NCBI RefSeq assembly: GCF_022376445.1 | Contig: NW_025954982.1 | Span: forward strand, 124,001-188,000 | Direction: 5' to 3' | DNA length: 64,000 nucleotides | Source: Fomitopsis serialis | Taxonomy: Eukaryota; Basidiomycota; Agaricomycetes; Polyporales; Fomitopsidaceae | Shown here: positions 1-11,993 of the stretch, piece after piece | How positions within the stretch are numbered: the stretch's first letter is position 1 | Layout of the letters: every line of letters starts with the position of its first letter | Position numbers and translations under genes: made by a program | The notes under the pieces: model-generated | Database searches by the model: none | What the model saw: only the letters and a program-made list of their open reading frames with translations | What the model was told of the DNA's origin: nothing

Positions 1-754
1 CCCCGAGTCAAAGTTCTGCTGAATACATTTGTCAGTCACTGACACGGCCGCTTCAAGTTGCACCGCGACTACGACTACCCAAAGTCCGATGAAGGCACCC
101 CTTGATGGGGCTGCACCGCAAGCGGTCAGCGATGAGACCCTGACACAAGGAGGTGCGGACATTGAGGCCGATGAGGCCGATGAGGAGGGCGGCGCGCGAC
201 TGTGTGGCTCTGACATGAGGGTGAGCCACGTGCAACGTCAACATGATGAACGCACAACTCGGACTGACATTATGGCTGTGAGGACATGGATTAGATTTGT
301 CCGGTACGGACTTGATCTTGGACTTGCCAGACATCGACCGTGACGACTTGCTCACATTTCGAATGGGACATGTTCCTGTACGATCGGAGAGCATTGCACT
401 GTGCAACGGGCGCACGCGAATCTCGGTCTGCAAACAGGGCCGTAGTACGTTGTGGACTTCGCGACTATCCATGTCTCGACTTACATCTCAGTGCCAATTC
501 AATTTGATCACTTGCGCATGTCTTGATCGCCTGGAACCTCTTCATGAATTTGTACAGCTTGGGCGCCACAGGCGGGAGGCTTGAAGAGCGCTGCAGACTC
601 GGAGCGACGTCGAATCGCCGGATAGACCAATGTATCGGCGACTAATGAGTTGGTGCCGTGAATTATTGCCAGTTACCTAGGCAATTTCCTCCTTGGCAAG
701 CAGCACGCGGTCGGTCTACGAGCGTCGTCGAGAGGCGGTCTACTAGTAGTAGGG
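1..754. other. Left-edge intergenic DNA
   Basis: Several overlapping open frames of about 70-140 codons occur on both strands. None shows a recognisable domain, signal peptide or splice-joined continuation. I see no gene here. The final 100 bases belong to the promoter region of the small secreted protein gene. Confidence 0.5.
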
Positions 755-761
755 TATATAA
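755..761 (+). promoter_or_regulatory. TATA box of the small secreted protein gene
   Basis: TATATAA lies 74 bases upstream of the ATG at 835, a usual distance in filamentous fungi. It directly follows a short palindromic run (CTACTAGTAG). Confidence 0.6.
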
Positions 762-834
762 GCTGCAGAAAGCGTAGACGAAAATCAGATGCTCACCACC
801 GAGAATCAAGTCCCAGAGTCCGAACCCTCCTACG

Positions 835-1384
835 ATGCAGTTCAAGCTCTCCCTTGCAACCCTCGCCGCCATCGTCGCGGTCGTCGTTGCGAATCCTTCC
901 GTCAGTACATATCCTCATCCCGTCCCGCCAGTAGTGTTGACACCCCACACACAGCCCGAGGTCACCACCGAGGCAGAGATGATCCAGTGGCTCAAGTCGA
1001 CCGACGCCAACCTCACCTTCATCGGCGAGCCGATCCCAGGTGTCAATGCGCCCGAAGGTCTTGTCTCGCGCTCCGCGCAGAACACGATGGTCACGTACTG
1101 CAGCAGGCGCGTCGACAACGTCTGCGGCGGCTCGTGCACCGTGTATAACGGCGGGGCGACGTGCCTCAGCGCGCCGAACACGCAATGCCTCGCCGCTACG
1201 AATAACGTCGGTTTCTACGACCGCGGCGGGTACGTGCGCAGATAGACGGCGAAGGCAAGATTTACTGATAGATGTCTCTAGATGCGGAGGTAGCTGCCAC
1301 CAGCTCTCGACTTGCGGGACTGAGCTGGATAACGGCTACTGCTACACGCCCGGCACTGCGTCGATCCTCGTTGGGAATTATTGA
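835..1384 (+). CDS. Small cysteine-rich secreted protein
   Basis: Two exons (835-1229 and 1282-1384) joined over a GTACGT...TAG intron give a 165-residue protein. Residues 1 to about 20 form a classical signal peptide (MQFKL then a long A/V/L core ending VVA before NPS). After a spacer of about 75 residues the C-terminal half holds nine cysteines, including two CGGSC motifs, one before and one right after the splice. The pattern YCSRRVDN-CGGSC recalls a family of small secreted proteins common in Polyporales. Molecular function is unknown; an extracellular disulfide-stabilised protein is inferred. The start is supported by the TATA box and the signal peptide. The join is strong because the codon split by the intron restores a glycine and the frame continues to a stop after VGNY. 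Confidence 0.85.
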
Positions 1385-2683
1385 GCACAGTTTGCCAGTG
1401 GGAGGGTGCATGAGGACGTACCTGAGGCTCAGGAGAATGCATAGTTGTCGATGCGTGACAGCCTGGCTTTGTAGTGATCGGGAAACAAAGCGGAAGGCTT
1501 GGAGTTCAACAACGAGTGAGCATGACCGCAGCGTCCACATAAGGATAGCATCTGCTGCTCCGTGTCCCGTGCCGACATGAAGCCAGCTATGTCCTGGTAA
1601 TGGCTCGCGGTCTTCAGTTCATGGCTGTTATTGAGTGGGACCGAGTGGTTCTGCAGCGCAGGCGGCGGCAGGTGAGAGGTAGCAGAAGTAGACGTGCTCT
1701 GCGGGCGTGCCAGTGATGAGGTCCTGGCGGTTGATGGTAGCGGAGAACGGGATGATGGTCGGGGCACACCGGGGGGCACAGGGCATGCAGACAATGCGCA
1801 TGCTATACAGAGAGCCTGAGGTTGTCCGAGTCTGTGAAACTGCAAGAAGACTGTATAAAGCACCTCATGGCACTGATGACGATTCGTGGCTTCCGAGCAG
1901 CCTCGCTGTGACCCTGAGCCTGATACCCTGAGCCTGATACCCTGAGCCTGATACCTACTAGTAGGTTGTCAGACAGCTGATGCAAGTGCGCAGAAGAGAA
2001 CCTACCAAGCGGGAGGTAATACTATGTATGAAGGTGAGCAGAAAAGCGGTCTCGACTTTCATGGCCACATATCGCCCCAACCACTGGCAATTAAAACCCA
2101 CTCCGTCGCATGAAGAACATTCAATGTCATTTTTCACGAGCACTCAAGTACTCAATTGCAAGTACTCACCGGCACCTCCAACCCCACCCCGATCTGCGTT
2201 GATCTGCTTCCGCCTACTTAGAGACAGACAACGGCAACAACGCCCTGATCGCTTCCACAGCCGTCCTGCGCAAGTCCTGCCCGCGGCAGACGTGCTCCGA
2301 GTTATAGTCTATACTTGTCTTTGTAGCTCATGACAGAAACGTAGCCAGTGAGGAGATCAGATGAAGTTCGAAAGCCTCCAGTTTTGAACACTGATGAGCG
2401 CCCAGCCTCGCTCAGGCTCATCTCGCCCAGGTCGGACGACGTTACTTACAGGCTGTTGCTTGAGGCTATGATCATCACAACTCGAGAAGAGGACATCATT
2501 GCATGGACCGTGATAAGATTGCAGGTAGAAGTACATGAAGGCCGCACTGGCAGGCTTACTCGTACAACAATAACTCCGCGCTGACAGGGTATTCGTACAA
2601 TACAACTCTTCCGACACCTAACACAAGCGACAGGCACCGGACGCCTTTCCCCAAGGCGCCGTCGCAGCGGGCCCAAAGACACT
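1385..2683. other. Intergenic region between secreted protein and alcohol oxidase genes
   Basis: This is the 3' flank shared by a rightward and a leftward gene. Open frames (for example 1429-1863 minus) are low-complexity and unrecognised. The only clear structure is a short tandem repeat at 1911-1952 followed by a perfect 12-base palindrome (CCTACTAGTAGG). Confidence 0.5.
1911..1952 (+). repeat. Three perfect copies of a 14-base tandem repeat
   Basis: The unit ACCCTGAGCCTGAT occurs three times without mismatch, then decays into ACCTACTAGTAGG. No function is evident. Confidence 0.9.
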
Positions 2684-5502
2684 TCACCGGACCTGAGTCG
2701 ACGGCTTGCCAGTCGGGAGAGGAGCATGCGGCACGGGCGCATGCGGGAGGCGGATCTTGAGGCCGAGTTCCTCAGCGATGAGGTCAGCACCCTTCTCGCC
2801 GACGAGGAGCGCGGAGGAGTAGGTGTTCGTCCCCAAGTTATCCTGAATGTGTGTCAGGTTGCCAGGCCGCCAATCGCGGTAGACCGTGTACTCACCGGGC
2901 AGATACTCAAGTCGACGCACTTGAGGTTCTCCGTGCCGTACACGCTGAGGCGCTTGTCGACGACACCGCCCTTCTCGCGAGGCTTCATCGCGCAGGTACC
3001 TGCAGCGCAGTCAGCAAGTTGTTCTCCGGATGCAACATGGGCGTGTGAATACTCACCGAGCGAGTGCCAGGTGGTCTCGACGTGGTCGGCGACCCAGTTG
3101 TCGATCGCGTCGTCGTCGTCCTTCGTGTAGGCGAGGTCGTCGTGTACCTTCTTCGCGTCGTACACGTCGCCCGGCTTGTGCCAGGTACCCATGTGGATAC
3201 CAACGGTCAAGCTGTTCGGGAGCAGCTCCTTCGCGGTCCTGATGTCGATGTCCCTGCACGCCGCGGGCGAGTTGGGGTGGAAGTGCGGGTGGTGCGACGT
3301 GAGCTCGCCGCGGAAGGCTGACCGACAGTCAGATAGAGCGGTCGAAGATAACAGAAGTGCTTACAGTCCATGCGGCGCGCAATTTCACGCGTCTTCTTGT
3401 AACTCCAGCGGATCGGCGCGAAGTCGGCCTTGTTGTTCATGAAGCCGGAGTCGAAGAACGGCTCGACGTATGGGTTCGTCGACTTGACGTGGATCTTGCC
3501 ACGGCTGGCCGGGTACTCGAGGTACTGGAACATCGTGATGTACTTGCCGGGCGGCAAGAGCGAGTGGTCAGCGTAGGCGCCGCCGACGATAGAGCCGAAC
3601 ATGACGGGCTTGTCGGGCTTGTCCTTGAAGTAGCGGTCCCAGAGCTCGTTGAACTCCGGGCCCATTTCCTTCAGCTCCTCCTCGGTCGGGCGGATCTGCG
3701 TCGAACATCAGAAGCGCACGGTATGGTGCGAGAGAGGTGCGGTACCTTGAATCCAGCGTCGATAGAGTTCGAAGACAAGCGAGCCTTCTCGGGGCTCTGC
3801 TCCCACTCGGCGAAGATTTCCTGCTGAGCCTCCTTGACACCGCGCAGGAAGTCGTCGGTCGTCTGAGTGTCGTTCGAGACACGGTAGATGGAGAGGGTAG
3901 TGTAGTGGTCCTGGTACTCCTCACTGATGGCAAATGATCAATGCGATGCAACGGCTGTCCCCGAGAGACTCGCGTACCCGACGCCAGGCAAGTCGCTGAC
4001 GACCTTGATACCGAGCTCGCGGAGGAGCTCAGCGTTGCCGACACCAGAGCGCTCGAGGATCTGCGGGGTGCCGAGGGTGCCAGAGCTGAGGACGACCATC
4101 TTGCGCGCCTTGACGACCGTTTCGTATACCTTGCCGCCGGACGCACGGTTGCGCGACGGAACATAGGCGACGCCGACGGCCTTGTTGTTGGCGTCGAAGA
4201 GCACGCGCGACACGCGGGCGTTGCAGCGGAGGTACAGATTGTTCTGCTCGTCCATGACGCTGTGGACGTAGGCTGTACCAAGGCCAGTCAGCCCAATTGC
4301 AATTTGTGAGCAAGCTATAGCGACATACCGGTTGCAGCATCGCTGCGCCGACCGGTCTCGCGGTTGATGTACTTGGCCCAGATTTCAGCGGCGTTGGAGG
4401 TCTTCAGGTCTGAGCTTTTATTGAGCGCTGATCGGAGCCTGATGCTGAGAACTCAAGACTTACCCTGAATGTCGTCGCTGTAGGGGATGCCAATGGCGTG
4501 CGCGGCCCGGAGGAAGTCATGAGCGACGGGCTGGATTTGCCCGCCGTTGCTGATAGCGATGGGGCCATCGTAGCCGTGGGTGTCGTTGTTGGTCGGCTTC
4601 TGATACCGCTCAAGACGTTTCATAAGGGGGAAGAGGTCTGCACAACGTTTAGGTAGGAATCAACTGCGTGCACCGATCATGCTTACCTTCGGCAGTCCAG
4701 CCCTCGGTCTTGAAGTCGTCTGAAGGTAGTGTCAATCCCCTGGTCGGGAAACATTACTGTCTGTCTTACCCCAATCCGACGCGGATGCGCGGGTGTACAT
4801 CTGTGGAATAGTACATTGGTGAGATGTTCTAGTGGTTAGAAATGCATTGCATACCTGGAAGTTGATGCTGCTGCCACCGCCTGAACAGTGGAAGTTTCGT
4901 CAGTCGCATGCATCGCCTGTTAGCACAGGCACCGTACCGAGAATGTTGGCGCAGCTGCATAGTGAAGTCAGATGCTATGTCACGCGGCTGTACAACGGGT
5001 AAATCACTCACGGGACGATTGAGCGTCTGCCACGCATAAAGGGCGACTCCGTGGTATCGGTGTAGAACGTCGCCTTGTCGTTGCTATACCACAGTGCGTC
5101 AGAGATGCGCGCTCGCTAGCACAGTACGCAACCTACACGCCGTCGTTCTGCATGTTGCGAACGTAGATACCGGGCCTGTCAATCCGTCATTAATAACTAA
5201 CGTCGCCAACTTGCTTTACCACCGGATGTACTGACCGGTACACCCAGGGGTCGTCGCGGTTGTTGGCACCGCCTGAACGCCACTCGTCAGCGACTGTAGC
5301 GGGTACGGAGAGATACTAGGTGCGTACCCTCAATGAGCATGACCTTGAGGTTGGGGTCGGCATAGGCAAGACGGCCTGCCACCACACAGCCAGCGGGGCC
5401 ACCACTGTCGAGCAAAGTTATTTCAGTCAATGACGACGACTAACATACATCGACAACTGAGACATACCCGCAGACAATGACGTCGACTTCCTCTGGATGC
5501 AT
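2684..5502 (-). CDS. Alcohol (methanol) oxidase, GMC flavoenzyme family
   Basis: A multi-intron minus-strand gene encoding about 650 residues. It oxidises short-chain primary alcohols with O2, giving aldehyde and H2O2; in wood-decay fungi this family is linked to methanol from lignin demethylation (established knowledge). The start is MHPEEVDVIVCG; the first intron (GTATGT...CAG) splits the FAD-binding Rossmann motif GGGPAGC. Further landmarks are the GMC signature around SSGTLGTPQILERSGVG (about 4000-4090), the active-site His in WHSLGTCAMKP (about 2980-3075, across an intron) and the C-terminal CPDNLGTNTYSSALLVGEK carrying the second catalytic residue (Asn). The WHSLGTC and SICPDN blocks favour true alcohol oxidase over aryl-alcohol oxidase. 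The C-terminus ends STQVR, so no SKL/ARF-type peroxisomal signal is visible. There is no signal peptide either. Confidence 0.92.
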
Positions 5503-5596
5503 GGTGATTCAGGAGTTAGGGGGTAGGGCTGAGAAGAGCAGACAGAGAGAGCGGTCGTAAATGGATCGCTGCTTCGCCCTCATTGAATTGAACACA

Positions 5597-5605
5597 ATTT
5601 ATATA
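5597..5605 (-). promoter_or_regulatory. TATA box of the alcohol oxidase gene
   Basis: On the minus strand the sequence reads TATATAAAT, about 95 bases upstream of the ATG at 5502. Confidence 0.6.
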
Positions 5606-8600
5606 CGTCCTGGAATCTTGGCCCACGAGGTACCGAGTGGCGTTCACAGAAAGGTCATTCGCGAAGTCATGGGCACGACTTCGTAAGAAGCATTCCCATC
5701 ATCACCCGTCAGGTGAACTGCGCGACCATCCAAGGTTAGTCTGTGTCTGTGTACCTATGTCCCGACTTACCCCGCATTACCCCAGACTACCCCGCATTTC
5801 ATAGATCAAACTAGCGGCAGTTTATCAAATCCTCCGTCGTCGATCATTCCACGGACGGGACTAGCGGCAGATTCCTAGCAAGTCGTCCTGGAGGAGAGGA
5901 AGCCTCCTGTTATCGCTGAGGCCTACACCAAGGGGGTTATTGGTCAGTCTTTGACACAATAGAAGTCATAACGTTGTCCTCCCACACCTCGAAGGCTGTT
6001 ATCGGGAGTAACAACAACCGTTGTACATACCTGACTGTCAGCACTCCAGATTGGAGAGACGCTCAGGGACGCCGCATAACTCTCCCGCCGGAAAGTGGTT
6101 CCCAGCTGACGTTGTGAAGAATCATGGGGCCATGCAGATGACTGGCGTGAAGAAGTGCGCTTAGTGTCGAAACGCGGTGAGCGAGAATTGCTGGTGATGT
6201 AGATGGGGTGTCATGGTACTTCTGCGCCGCTTTAGGGGTCGAAGGGCTGGACCATACTCCGTCCCTTTGTTTTCTTCCCTCACGGGGGTCAAAAGTCTCA
6301 GGCAACAATGCACATGATGCCCAGCGACACATTTGTCAGTCCTGCACAACACTGGTAAGTAGTCAGAGAAGATGAGTAGAGGTCAAGACAGCCGTACGGC
6401 CCTGGACGCCTCATGACGCTAAGTCCGACCTTCGCAAGAAATAGACGGGACACACATACCGGTTCAACATTGCAAGTTAGGAGTCTTAGACACCGCTGAG
6501 AACAAGACATGCACTTGAGCTTCCAATAGGACTACGCACGTCGTCTGAGGCTGCGAGATCGGCACAATTGTGTATAGCTCTCAGTGGGAACCCTCTCACA
6601 CCATGGCTGGGCGTTAAACGTGTTTTCATCTTCTGGGCTTGGAGGCCGGTCAGCTGAGCATTTGGCGATGTCTGTTTTATTGCAGAATGTCTCTGCAAAT
6701 CCCAGGGAGACTCGAGAGGGCTTCACGATTGACACGAAGGAGGAGGAGGAGGACCGTGTAGGCGCTTGTCGTCCAACTGCAGAGCCACGTGGCCAACATC
6801 GTCTGACTCAATATGGCAACCTCGCACAACGTCTACTTCAAGTTACAAGTTACAACACAGCTCACTGACCACCATACCGACCGGTGTAGCTGCCTGCTCA
6901 ACTTCTGCAAACGCGAGCATGCTTGAGAAAGTCTCATGGTATGAAGTGCTCGCTTCTTGTTTCCGAGCTGACGTCCTGTCTCATCAGTGACAACATGGTC
7001 AACCGAATACCTCCGGGTCGAAGGCGACCACCCCCGAGTATTTCTCAATCCAACCAATCATGATCCGAATCATGTACGCATGTTAGTCGTAGATGTACGC
7101 ATTGCGATTCTCTCGGGTGAGCAGTCGGAAGCAAAGTCGGGTTGCATAGGATGACGACCCGTCGATTGGCGAGACCTCTGCGTTTCCTACCGCAAGCCTC
7201 ACTTTGCGATGTTCTAGCGCAGTGCGGACTTCACGTGCGGCGGCAGCTGCAGTGCTTTTCAATTGAATGGACCAATTTGGAGAGTCACGCATCAGCCTCA
7301 GTCGTCTCGGCACCTGAGCGCATGGACGCCATAGTCGGTCAGCTGCTACCTCGGTGGCCGGACGTCAACGACAAGGGTACGGTGCCATGGCTCCAAGCTG
7401 TCAGGTTGCCATCCAACGCGCCGGACCTTTGTTTCGAATTGTTCTTGTGTCGGTTCCTCGATCATTTTCACGTCTTGCCATGCTGCGGCACAGCCGAACA
7501 GCACCCCGTGGACATGGTAGGAACAAAGCTATGGCGATGTAATGCCTGAGTCCTGCTGTAGCCATGTCCTGGTCGCACATTTATCATACAATTTCTCTGT
7601 AGGACCAATGAACTTCCTACATACCGGACGACCAAGAACCACGGACCACCGAATGACTGCAGAAGTTCCCACTTTATCTCGCCTTTCACGCACTACGGAC
7701 TCCGCAAGTGATTCCCCAGTCTGCTCCACCTTGTTGGGATGACAAAATGTCGCACCCGCGAATACGGTCGGCCGCCGTTCAGAGGCCGTGTAGTGCGGAA
7801 AGCGCTAGCATCTCGAATGGGTATGTCAGCCTGGGTCATCTGGCCACGTCTCTTCTCTCAAACAGCAGGCTCATTCAGTATACAGATAAGAGGTAGTAAG
7901 ACCAACTACGGTTCTTCATCCACTCTTGCGCGCCATAGCCATTTAGAAGAGTGTTCAGTCATTGGCCGATGAGCGGGGGGAACACAACCTCCGTGTAATC
8001 TGTGGGCACTTGCGACCCTTGCAGCTGGTAGGGTCCGGTGGAGTGGCCGGTGAGAGACTCTCGCTCGCAGACGGCAATGATTCACGCCCTTTCATTGACG
8101 TCACTGACGCCATATACGACGCAGGTCAGTGTCTTAGTCCGTTGGGCTTCTACTCCTTTAATGAGCCTGAGGCTTCATGCGAGTGTCACGGTCAGGACGC
8201 CGATGGTCAACCTGTCATGAAGGTTGAAGGAAGGGTACCGAGTGCTTCCAATTCGCGATGGGTATCAACACAACCCTGTTGCCTGCATACGTTGCTTTCA
8301 TTTGCTTGCACAGCACACACAAGGGGGATCGGATAGGTCAGACCAATGCTGTTGCATTTGACGTGGTTGTGACGATCACTCATTGGCGAATTGGCCTCGC
8401 CAGGTTTTCGCGGGTCGTTTCTGGTGTTACCAGCAATAGTCCATGACTCTATTCAACTTATTGATCCAATATATCACAGTGAACAGCATTCTGTTGATCA
8501 AAATTTACACTGCCCAGATCTGTACCTTGAATATGGACGTTATGAGTATACTCATTCGACGGCCAACGTATCCTGTCGGTGGATTTGAGGTGCAGCTTCC

Positions 8601-10039
8601 TCAAAGGGGCCCGTAGGTGACACAGTTTACTACTACAGCCCGTGGAAGCACTTCAATACGCGATATGATCGATGATGTCTTACCAGGCGTAGCACGCTGC
8701 GCGGAGGGGAGCTCAGCTGCGGCACGTCCGAGTCATCGCATCACTTCGCCATGTGCTTTGCGTAGGTACGCTCCCACCGGGAACAATACTTGGGAATTGG
8801 TTGTCGAACATGCAATGAACAACGCTCCTGGTTGGAGAACCGTTTCGGAGCATGTTTGAAGTCCGAAGGTATGCCGAAAATACGAAGGATATTCAACGAA
8901 CATCGCCACAATTACCAAAAAAGGAAATTCGTCGACCGAAAATATAACATCTTCGTCAATCTTTTGGATCCCAAATGTGCTCCGAAACGGTTCTCCACAA
9001 GGAGTGGTTTCCGTTGCATGTTCGACAGTCGACTCGGAAGTGCTGTTCCCGGTGTCCCCGTTTGGAGCATCGCCGTTGACTTACACTAATGCCTTCCATG
9101 CCTCGCTTGTAGAACCCTGGCATGGCAACGTATCGTATATTACTTGTCGCATCTTGGGTCACAACCTGTTGCAACTTGAAACTTGCCAGGTCGGCAATGG
9201 TTCGGCGAGGCGCGGGCTCAATTACAGTATAGTGGGTCGCTGATTTTGCGCTGATCCTCGATCTTGTACATGCTCTTCGTTGCCGTTGCCTTCCCGGCTT
9301 TCAAAGCTGCGCCGCGTACACTATGGGAGTGCTTAGCCTTGGCTTAGCCTGATGCCATGCTATTGACGAGAATTGATCTAGGTTGGCGATTGACTCGCGA
9401 ATACGTGAAACCTCGGCCTCAGGCTGCCTCACCTACTGCTCCAGCGTAAATTCAGAGACGCCTCAAACGCCATATTCTTCCGGGTTTCATCGAATGTATG
9501 GCCATTGCTTCGCTTTCGAGATCAGCACTCAGCACTATCTCACCGACGACCGTGTTCGTGCGCGGATGCCTCGGACTGCATCTACTTAAGGCTGGTAGAA
9601 ACTCGGGGATAGACGCTCGTGGTGCACCGTCGTAATTGACGTCGACGTCGGCTAGGCCGGTCGATCAGAACGAAGGGCCATCTTGAGACGGAACCAGCGA
9701 GGAGGAGACTAAGTACACTGTATGATAACTTGGGAGGCATCCGCCTTGAGAAGCATCCCGATTGGTGGTGCTTCTGGGATCGCTTCACAGTCGTCGACGT
9801 CGGGCATCGTCTGCTTCCACCGGTCAGGGTCGCCACTATCCAGAACGATAGAAGTGCTGACGGCAGGGACAGTGTCCCAATAGCTTCCCCCGCCGCTCTT
9901 TCTCTCGGCACTTGAAGACCGTGCATATCCCCAGCAGAGGTCGTCTTCTGTCTTTGGTACGTCCATACCTTGCCTCCGACATTTTCATGTTCGGCCGAAC
10001 AACAGTTCACTCTGGCATCCCCTAGATCTTCTGCTCGCG
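5606..10039. other. Gene-poor region, 4.4 kb
   Basis: Frames of 60-170 codons exist on both strands (for example 7142-7549 plus, 9582-10091 minus) but none shows a recognisable domain, signal peptide or convincing spliced extension. Near 5815-5875 the string ACTAGCGGCAG occurs twice. The clearest structure is the inverted repeat at 8775-9055. The region may hold decayed genes or elements; I cannot assign them. Confidence 0.5.
8775..9055. repeat. Imperfect inverted repeat with arms of about 90 bases
   Basis: The left arm (about 8775-8863) and right arm (about 8965-9055) are reverse complements over most of their length. Both contain CACCGGGAACA, TGTCGAACATGCAA and GGAGAACCGTTTCGGAGCA in the same order and spacing. 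The loop is about 100 bases. A transcript of either strand could fold into a long hairpin. It could be a hairpin RNA source or the ends of a small decayed element. No target-site duplication was recognised. Confidence 0.75.
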
Positions 10040-11993
10040 ATGGAGAATTTTCCTGCGGTCGCAGACGTCCCTGAAGGGCAAGTCTGTACACTGAAGGGGA
10101 GATGCTCGCTCAATTTGCGTATGTCCCTAGTGTTGGTCAGTGTGTTCCGTGCTGACGGTCACCAGAGATGGCCCCGCGCTGATCGGAATCATTGTCAACA
10201 CGATGCAAGTAACAACAATATATCGTCGACACTCCTTCTGATCCACATGCAGGCTTTATGGCGCTATGATCACCCAGACTTTCTTTTACTTTTCGTCGTA
10301 CAGAAAGTACGTATGATGTCTGGCGTCATTGGTCGAGCGACTCACTAGTTGCCGTACCAGGGATCCTTCGTGGATAAAGGCTTATGTACGTCTCATAGCG
10401 CCTAGTATCGCCGAGGCTTAGTGTCCCCGAATTCTCTGTTGACGCAGCTCTTATACGTTCAAGGTCGCGGTTCTGCTTCTCAACGACACGTTGAACACTG
10501 TCTTCAACACATGGTGGATCTACGACGTACTCATCAACAACTTTGGTTGGTGCTCTTGGCGCTGCTTGGACATATGTTCTTTGTTCACTATCCCCATCAG
10601 GTAACGTCGAGGCGTTAGGTAAAGGCAATTGGCGTAAGTAGGCATGTTGATAATATCGACCGAACCTGTGATTAACCTGTTAATATGCTCAGTATTCGAG
10701 ACAGGTAAGCTACTCCACGAAGCGCATAGACACTGCATCTCACTCAGACGACGTTACTGTCTCCGAACACGATAGAGGAAGCTATGGCGGTAAGTCAAGT
10801 CTTGCGCATGATGTATATAAGGAGCTGGGTCAAGCTCAAGTTGATGGGCAGGGCATTATTGCTATGCAAGTGCAGTTCTTTTATGCCTGGCGCATCAAGA
10901 CGCTCACGAGGAGCTGGTGGCCCGCCATCCTGGTTATCGTCCCTTCGGTTGTCGGCGGACGTAAGTTGAATCCTCTCACCTGCAATCACTACACTCAACT
11001 TGCCATTTGTCCAGTCAGTGGAATTGGGACAGCAATCGGGGTGGCTATTGTCCCCGATTTCTCTCAGTTGCAAAGATTGAAGGTACTGTACTATCATTTT
11101 CATATGACACGCTCGTGGAAGTGACACGTTTTGGTTAGCCTATCGTCCTACTATGGCTCATTGGAGCGGCGGTTGCAGACGTTATCATCGCAACTTTACT
11201 GATCTGGCAGCTGGTACGGTCAGATAGCTCGACTCGTATACTAAACTGAAATCTGGACTAGCGGCGGAAACGGACGGAGTTCCACGCACGAACCAAATGC
11301 TCTCGAGACTGGTGCAGCGTACGTGCCTAATCTCTCGGCTCTGTCCATCCTCTAAAATGCGGTGCTTAGTGATCATGTCAAATGGCCTACTGACCGCTAG
11401 CCTGGCTCTTGCGGATATCATATCGTACCTTGCGACAGTACGTGTCATTTAACATACAAACACGGCTCCGGATGCTGACAAGGTTGCTACCGTCAGACCA
11501 AAGGGTATCACATTGGGTTCAATTATGCCCTCGTCAAACTGTGAGTGCTCATATGTTATCAACCGACTTTTCTACATACTTGTGGGCAGGTACGGTAACT
11601 CCGTCATGTCAAGTCTCAATGCACGCAAAATCATCACCGATGGATCGTCCAAAGAGTCACCCTACAGTGAACACGACTCATCGGGAAGGGTACTAATTTT
11701 GTTCTATATTACGACGTGTTCTAGTGTGACTGACTACTGCTCTCTCGTCCTTTCAGCAAACTGATATCCAGCTGGTATCAACGGGAACTCGTGGGCGACT
11801 GCCACAGGTACGCTGCCGCTGCTTGTGGATCTAAGCTCACTAATCATACTATACAACGATATAGGCAGTGGTGGTTAGCGTCGAGCGACATGAGGTGACT
11901 GACGTAGCTGTGCCGACATTCAAGCATGGAGTCGACTGGTCGGACGACGTGCATCATGATATCAAGGGCGACTTCAAGAACGACGTAGTATAA
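10040..11993 (+). CDS. DUF6534-type seven-helix integral membrane protein
   Basis: A spliced gene of at least ten short exons. Readable segments in order: an N-terminus starting MENFPAVADV, helix 1 (ALIGIIVNTMLYGAMITQTF), helix 2 (VAVLLLNDTLNTVFNTWWIY), the FFYAWRIKTLT block, a helix ending SGIGTAIGVAIVPDFSQLQR, PIVLLWLIGAAVADVIIATL, a helix around GLLTASLALADIISYLAT, and KLYGNSVMSSLNAR. The last block and the YAWRIK block are diagnostic of the large basidiomycete DUF6534 membrane family. A polar cytosolic tail follows to TAA at 11991-11993. Exon 1 (10040-10077) and exon 2 (10166-10204) both end at GC donors (GCAAGT). This choice is forced because only it keeps the frame into helix 1. Function in the family is unknown; a sensory or transport role is only conjecture. 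Confidence 0.85.

Noticed and set aside
9709..9966. Minus-strand frame just upstream of the DUF6534 gene as a divergent neighbour
   Set aside because: No domain was recognised and no supporting upstream exon found; the polar sequence alone does not support a gene.
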